The notes under the pieces are model-generated. The model saw nothing but the letters and a program-made list of their open reading frames with translations. It had not been told where the DNA came from and made no database searches. From Pristionchus mayeri (lineage: Eukaryota > Nematoda > Chromadorea > Rhabditida > Neodiplogasteridae), in the NCBI GenBank assembly GCA_036245805.1, contig BTRK01000004.1, positions 10,602,001 through 10,666,000 of the forward strand: a stretch of DNA of 64,000 nucleotides, read 5' to 3'. Every line of letters begins with the position of its first letter. The stretch's first letter is position 1. This document shows, piece after piece, positions 59,828-64,000 of this stretch. A program made the translations under genes and the position numbers.

Positions 59828-62800
59828 ATGTTCCTCAATTGCGACGAGAGCCTAACGAACCCGGAATGTCGGTATGTTATTTTTTCATACAAAAACACAT
59901 ATGCAATTTTACATACAATTAAAGTATACAAATATATTTATTAGGTTGATGCAAAAGTCTTGCGGTTTTTTGATATTTTGTCTTCCATCTTCCTTTCAGT
60001 TTGACCGATGACCTTCCGTATATCAATTACTAATGAGGCCTTGCATACTCTTTCATATGCGCACCCTATCAGCATTGCCCAATCGGAGAGGGGAGAGCAG
60101 GGCATAGTTACAATTGCGAACATTTACCCATCGAAAACGACACATTTTTCAATATTCTGTTTCCTCTGAAGCATGAGTGCTCAATTCCTGGTGGTTATAT
60201 GAAGCTCCCATCTTTATACATACTTTTTCTATACATACTTTTTCTCATGGATGATGGAAGTTGCATCCTTTTGAGAAATGCATTGATCTGTAAATGACTA
60301 CATATTGCATTTTTTATGTTCATTTCGCATATTTTTGGAAAATGAGAAATTCAAATTTTCTGAAACGAGAAAGGTGCAGGCGCCAATATTTTTTCAGAGA
60401 ATAAAGCCTCTTAATGGATGAATATAGCGCACTCATAGTGAAGCCTATATGCTTGGTCTTCGATGCAAAAAATCCGAAAAAGTTGCATGTAACCAGAATC
60501 GACAGCATATTTTCAATATCATGTAATTCGGTCCAAACTTAATCGATACACAGCTGAAACATATTTTCTGAAAGGGTTTATGTAATACTTCAAAGACATC
60601 ACTATGGGCAGGTTTCGTGAATTTTGCCAACGAATATCCAGTAAAAAACATTTAATGCAAAATTTTGAGAATAAATTCTAATTGGCTTTATCATAATCTA
60701 TTGCGTTGATTGCGATATCGGATTGATTGAAATGTGTGTATGTAAAGAAAAAACATACCTCTAAACACTGCTTTGTTTGTTAGTCATTGTGATTTGGGAC
60801 GAGAGAATTATGATAGTTCAAAGCAAGGACACAAAAAACCGCAAGACTTTTGCATCAACCTAATAGTTTACTTGTTGTATTGTTATTTCAGCTTCATCCT
60901 GCTAACTGACGTGCCCGAGAGCAGACCCGCATGGAGCAGAGCATTAATGCTCACCATGATCGTCATCGAAATTGTCGCCATCACCGCAGGATCCATCGTT
61001 ACAACCCTTGCAATCTGCATTATGGCCAGAGTAAGAATTAGAGTTCGTAATTCGGACCGCCGTCTCTTCATTTCACATACTCTCTAGACCGGTCGGTCGG
61101 TGAGAGAGTGTGTAAAATGAAGAGATCGTGGTATCGTTTCTCGAACTCTAGTAAGAATGCCCCGAGCGATGGCTCAGGTTATCGTTTCAGAAATCGACGA
61201 TTCATCCGAATTTTTCGCGAATCGTAATCGTGTTCTCGCTGCATTTCTACGTTCTCGCTGCTAGCAGAATAGTGTTGATGATGTTTCAGACGGAGCTGCT
61301 AGATGTAGCAGGTAAGGCATTTTCAACGCAGAATTGACTTAATAATGTCAGAATTTGACAAAAATTTGCAAAAAATTTCCCAATTCGAGGCAGTTTCTCC
61401 CGCAATCTGCCTTGAACTGAAAAAAAGCAAATTGAATGGACCTGCGTTTTTCGTGTAGTGCCATTTGCCAAATTAGTGCCAAAACACCCTTTCAAACAAT
61501 TGCACCATTTTCCTTCAATTGCACTACTATATCGATGATTATGCTTGTAGATTCATGCAACTCTTCTATTCTTCTCATCGCGTCAGTCGCTCATGTGCAC
61601 GAAATGGGCAATGCCATTGCTCTCTACATCGCATTCGTGAGCGTCCCCTCCATTTTCTCAAATCTTACAATTGTTTTTCAGATATTTGAACGGCTTTTCG
61701 CCACGATTTTCATCGGGGATTATGAAGTAATAAAATCTAGAAAACGCGTGTTCATGCCAAATTATCATGCATTTTAGGCTCGGAAAAGGACTAATATTTC
61801 CACTCTGCTTATCGGCATTTTAGGCACATTGAGTTTGATTAATGCAGTTTCGATTACAATAGGTGTGAAAATCTCTATTTTTTTCAAGCACAATTATTGT
61901 ATTTGCAGGCGTAGTAAACAGTGTTTGGGAAACGCTCTTGGTTTGCATCCCCCTCGGATCAATGCTGGTCGCTTCAGGCATAATCGTTAGTTTTTAATTG
62001 AAACAAATATATTATTGTGAATAATCACTTATTATTTCAGGTTGCTGTCATAATCTATAGAAGGAATCGGCAATACATGGAGAACGGTCGATCGGCAATC
62101 GAATTATCACTTTCGATTAAATTTCAGTTAAACGAGAATTTTCGTGTGTTTCGAGTGGGTTTTTACTGTAAAATCTAATTTTTAAAATCGTTTTTGCCAG
62201 GCTATCTTCAATATCGCAGCATTCTTTGCTTCCGTTTCATTCTTCGGTTCCCTATCTTTCCAATTGCACCTTTATTTTCTAAATAAGGTCGGACATAATT
62301 TTGTTATTTACAATCGATTATGAATAATTAAGGATGAGAACCTATCGTCGTTATTCGGGGAACTATTCGATTTACATCACACCGCGTAAGGCTTCTTTTC
62401 GAATTCGAATTTAGATCATTCACTTTGTCTCGAGTTCCGTTTGTGGCATATTGCATGTGCTATAACGGGCAGCACATAAATGAGATAATGACGGGATAAT
62501 CAATTCCATCGGAACTGGAGTTCGAAAAACCATACCATGGTCTCGAACGGTCGAAAGGTTGCGTAAAATGAAAAAAAAACGTTGATCCGAAATTCGAAAT
62601 CAACTCGGAACATACCGTTGCTCAGATGCAACCCGTGCATCATCGTCCTCTTCGTCCTTTCCCAGCCAACTTGGAGGCACGCCTTTCTGATGAGGCTGAG
62701 CAGATTGTATGTTAACTTCAGCTTTTCGCCCTAAACCTTCTTCGAACACGAAAATAACCTAGGAAAATAAACTACAGTTGGCTAGCATGATACATTTTAG

Positions 62801-62992
62801 TAAGGATAAGCGGATGATTCACAATACTCCTTGGGCGGACAGCACCTTCAAGAAACATTTTTCAGACTTCCCCTAATACGTATGCCTATGGCGGCAGAAG
62901 TGAAGCCTAAGGAAGACGCAGCGGAGATCTACTTCAACGATCTCGTCGGCGCCTGGGACAGCCAGCTGGACCAGCTTTCCCGCGACAAATAA
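59828..62992 (+). CDS. Sra-like seven-transmembrane chemoreceptor (complete)
   Basis: Putative chemosensory GPCR. Exons: 59828-59871 (MFLNCDESLTNPEC), 60892-61030 (TM1), 61191-61311 (STIHPNF, then FQTELLDV), 61551-61635, 61682-61726 (IFERLFATIFIGDYE), 61778-61862, 61909-61985, 62041-62154 (LSIKFQLNENFRVFR), 62201-62287, 62333-62385 (LFGELFDLHHT), 62626-62706 (TM7, FVLSQPTWRHAF), 62866-62992. The ER-x-x-AT...YE block after TM3 and the KFQL-x-ENFR block before TM6 match the Sra-like group. Every join keeps phase, and all coding exons are open. Intron 1 holds a 923-bp mariner-TIR element, and intron 2 starts with a hAT-like MITE whose target duplication is the splice donor. This is the best-preserved chemoreceptor in the window and served as the template for the others. 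Confidence 0.85.
59941..60863. mobile_element. Mariner-TIR element, 923 bp, in intron 1
   Basis: Ends TTAGGTTGATGCAAAAGTC and the inverse, about 30 bp of near-perfect TIR, TA at 59939-59940 and 60864-60865. No transposase; a non-autonomous relative of mariner. Confidence 0.85.
61039..61150. mobile_element. hAT-like MITE, 112 bp, on a splice donor
   Basis: TAGAGTTCGTAATTCGGAC to TCTCGAACTCTA with perfect 8-bp duplications GTAAGAAT at 61031-61038 and 61151-61158. The first copy is the 5' splice site of the exon ending at 61030. Confidence 0.85.
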
Positions 62993-63897
62993 ATGAATGT
63001 GAACTTGGAATTTGATCAAGGTCTCCCAATAAAAGTTAATTTCGTACAACCAAGAAACCACGTTGCAACACAAATGTACCTCAATTTCAAAGAAAGCAGT
63101 TACTAATGATTTGCATTCGTATTCTTACATTCGTGCAAATTGGATTCCTTGCAATTCACATTGGTATTGCAAATAGCGCTCGAGATTTTCTGAGGTCGGT
63201 ATAATTCCGATTTTCCTGGAATATGTCTCTATCAAGGAAGTTGTGGTTGCTGATAACTAGATTGAGTTTCGAATGGTTCACGACTTTCAATTTCAGTTCC
63301 AATTACGGTTGTCTAATCGTCTCTTTTTTTAATTCGCTCTCTTTGTGAAAGATACGACAAATCATTGAATCTATTTTACAGAATTATGTGATCTTTTTTG
63401 GGTAAGCATAGTTCGCATTGGATTCGGCTTTCTAGGAATTACATAAAGTATCTATGATTGTTGTGATTATATAAGAAGGGTCCAGTGATAACAAATACAT
63501 TCACAATAAAGTGTTTTAGGGAAAACCACAGTGATGATTTAAAAAGATATAAAAACTCATCAGTCTCCACGTTCCTAAGAAGCGAGTATGCAGCTCTAGT
63601 ATCGTCAAGAGCTGCAGATTCTGGACACGAAGAACCTTACGCAAATACGAACTCGCTTTATCAACTCCGCCTATCACACTATACCCGTTGAGAGCGGGGA
63701 GGAGCACTCGTCTTGTGGGGGAATAAGATATCCTCGTGTAATATTATCGACTATTCAGAAGCTACGGGGTCAGGACACGAGGTCGGATGAGCACTAAGGG
63801 CGCTGAGAGATATTTGTTATGTCAGAGATACGATCGGAGGGGAAAACTATACTACCATCGTATCATGTCATCGAATACACAGATACTACGTCATCCT
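62993..63897. other. Intergenic
   Basis: No gene recognised. A lone GAGGTCGGATGAGCACTA near 63780 is one end of the GGCACTAGG-type MITE. Confidence 0.4.
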
Positions 63898-63988
63898 TCA
63901 GGCGCTCGTCGTCACCGGTTCGATGTCGTTGAAGATGAGGGCGAGAGCTGCGAAGAGGAGGAAGACGACGCCGCCGATGATCGTTACT
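63898..63988 (-). CDS. Last exon of a membrane protein, cut by the window edge
   Basis: On the - strand, after a TTTGCAG acceptor, the frame encodes a single transmembrane helix VTIIGGVVFLLFAALALIF and a short tail NDIEPVTTSA before a stop at 63898-63900. The rest of the gene is beyond position 64000. No family assigned. Confidence 0.45.
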
Positions 63989-64000
63989 GCAAACAGCGTT

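Noticed and set aside
1..64000. tRNA or rRNA genes
   Set aside because: I looked for tRNA arms with internal promoter boxes and for conserved rRNA blocks and recognised none.

Overview
The window is nuclear DNA from a nematode, most likely a free-living or beetle-associated diplogastrid (Pristionchus-like); that placement is inference. The evidence is short introns with TTTTCAG-type acceptors, several nematode-type chemoreceptor families (Sra, Srt, Str and Sri/Srh-like), divergent C4 nuclear hormone receptors and abundant Tc1/mariner elements and small hairpin transposons. All spliced models were built by hand from splice signals, phase and paralogue comparison, so single exon edges may be off.

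Layout. 1-4.6 kb: no convincing gene, one hairpin MITE and a ~1 kb tandem-unit repeat. 4.6-6.1 kb: partial Sri/Srh-like chemoreceptor, followed by a 1.5 kb foldback element. 8.7-11.4 kb and 15.1-17.5 kb: two nuclear hormone receptor paralogues on the + strand with the same exon plan; the second carries an in-frame TAA. 17.8-31.3 kb: an Sra-type chemoreceptor on the - strand whose sixth intron (11.7 kb) holds a Tc1/mariner-type long-TIR element, itself split by a 9.9 kb Ty3/gypsy LTR retrotransposon. 32.6-34.0 kb: an intronless zinc-finger-like ORF between 90-bp inverted repeats. 35.5-37.4 kb: front half of a Str-type chemoreceptor cut off by a damaged mariner. 37.5-45.9 kb: a multi-exon secreted carboxylesterase (- strand) with mobile DNA in its large fourth intron. 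46.5-48.7 kb: Sra-like gene. 49.0-51.0 kb: Srt-like gene (- strand). 51.7-53.2 kb: Sra relics. 53.9-54.9 kb: second copy of the tandem-unit repeat. 55.6 kb: last exon of a small Cys-rich GPI-type protein. 56.4-57.6 kb: second foldback element. 59.8-63.0 kb: a complete Sra-like gene. The right edge clips the last exon of a membrane protein on the - strand.

Biologically the window is an environment-sensing and detoxification neighbourhood (chemoreceptors, nuclear receptors, carboxylesterase) in which gene turnover and transposon load are high. The most notable signals are a hAT-like MITE family (112 bp, 8-bp target duplications) that sits on or beside 5' splice sites; an inverted 3'-LTR fragment inside the opposite arm of the split Tc element; a captured-looking intronless ORF between inverted repeats; and an extra C-terminal domain ending in a CCHC knuckle downstream of the retrotransposon integrase.
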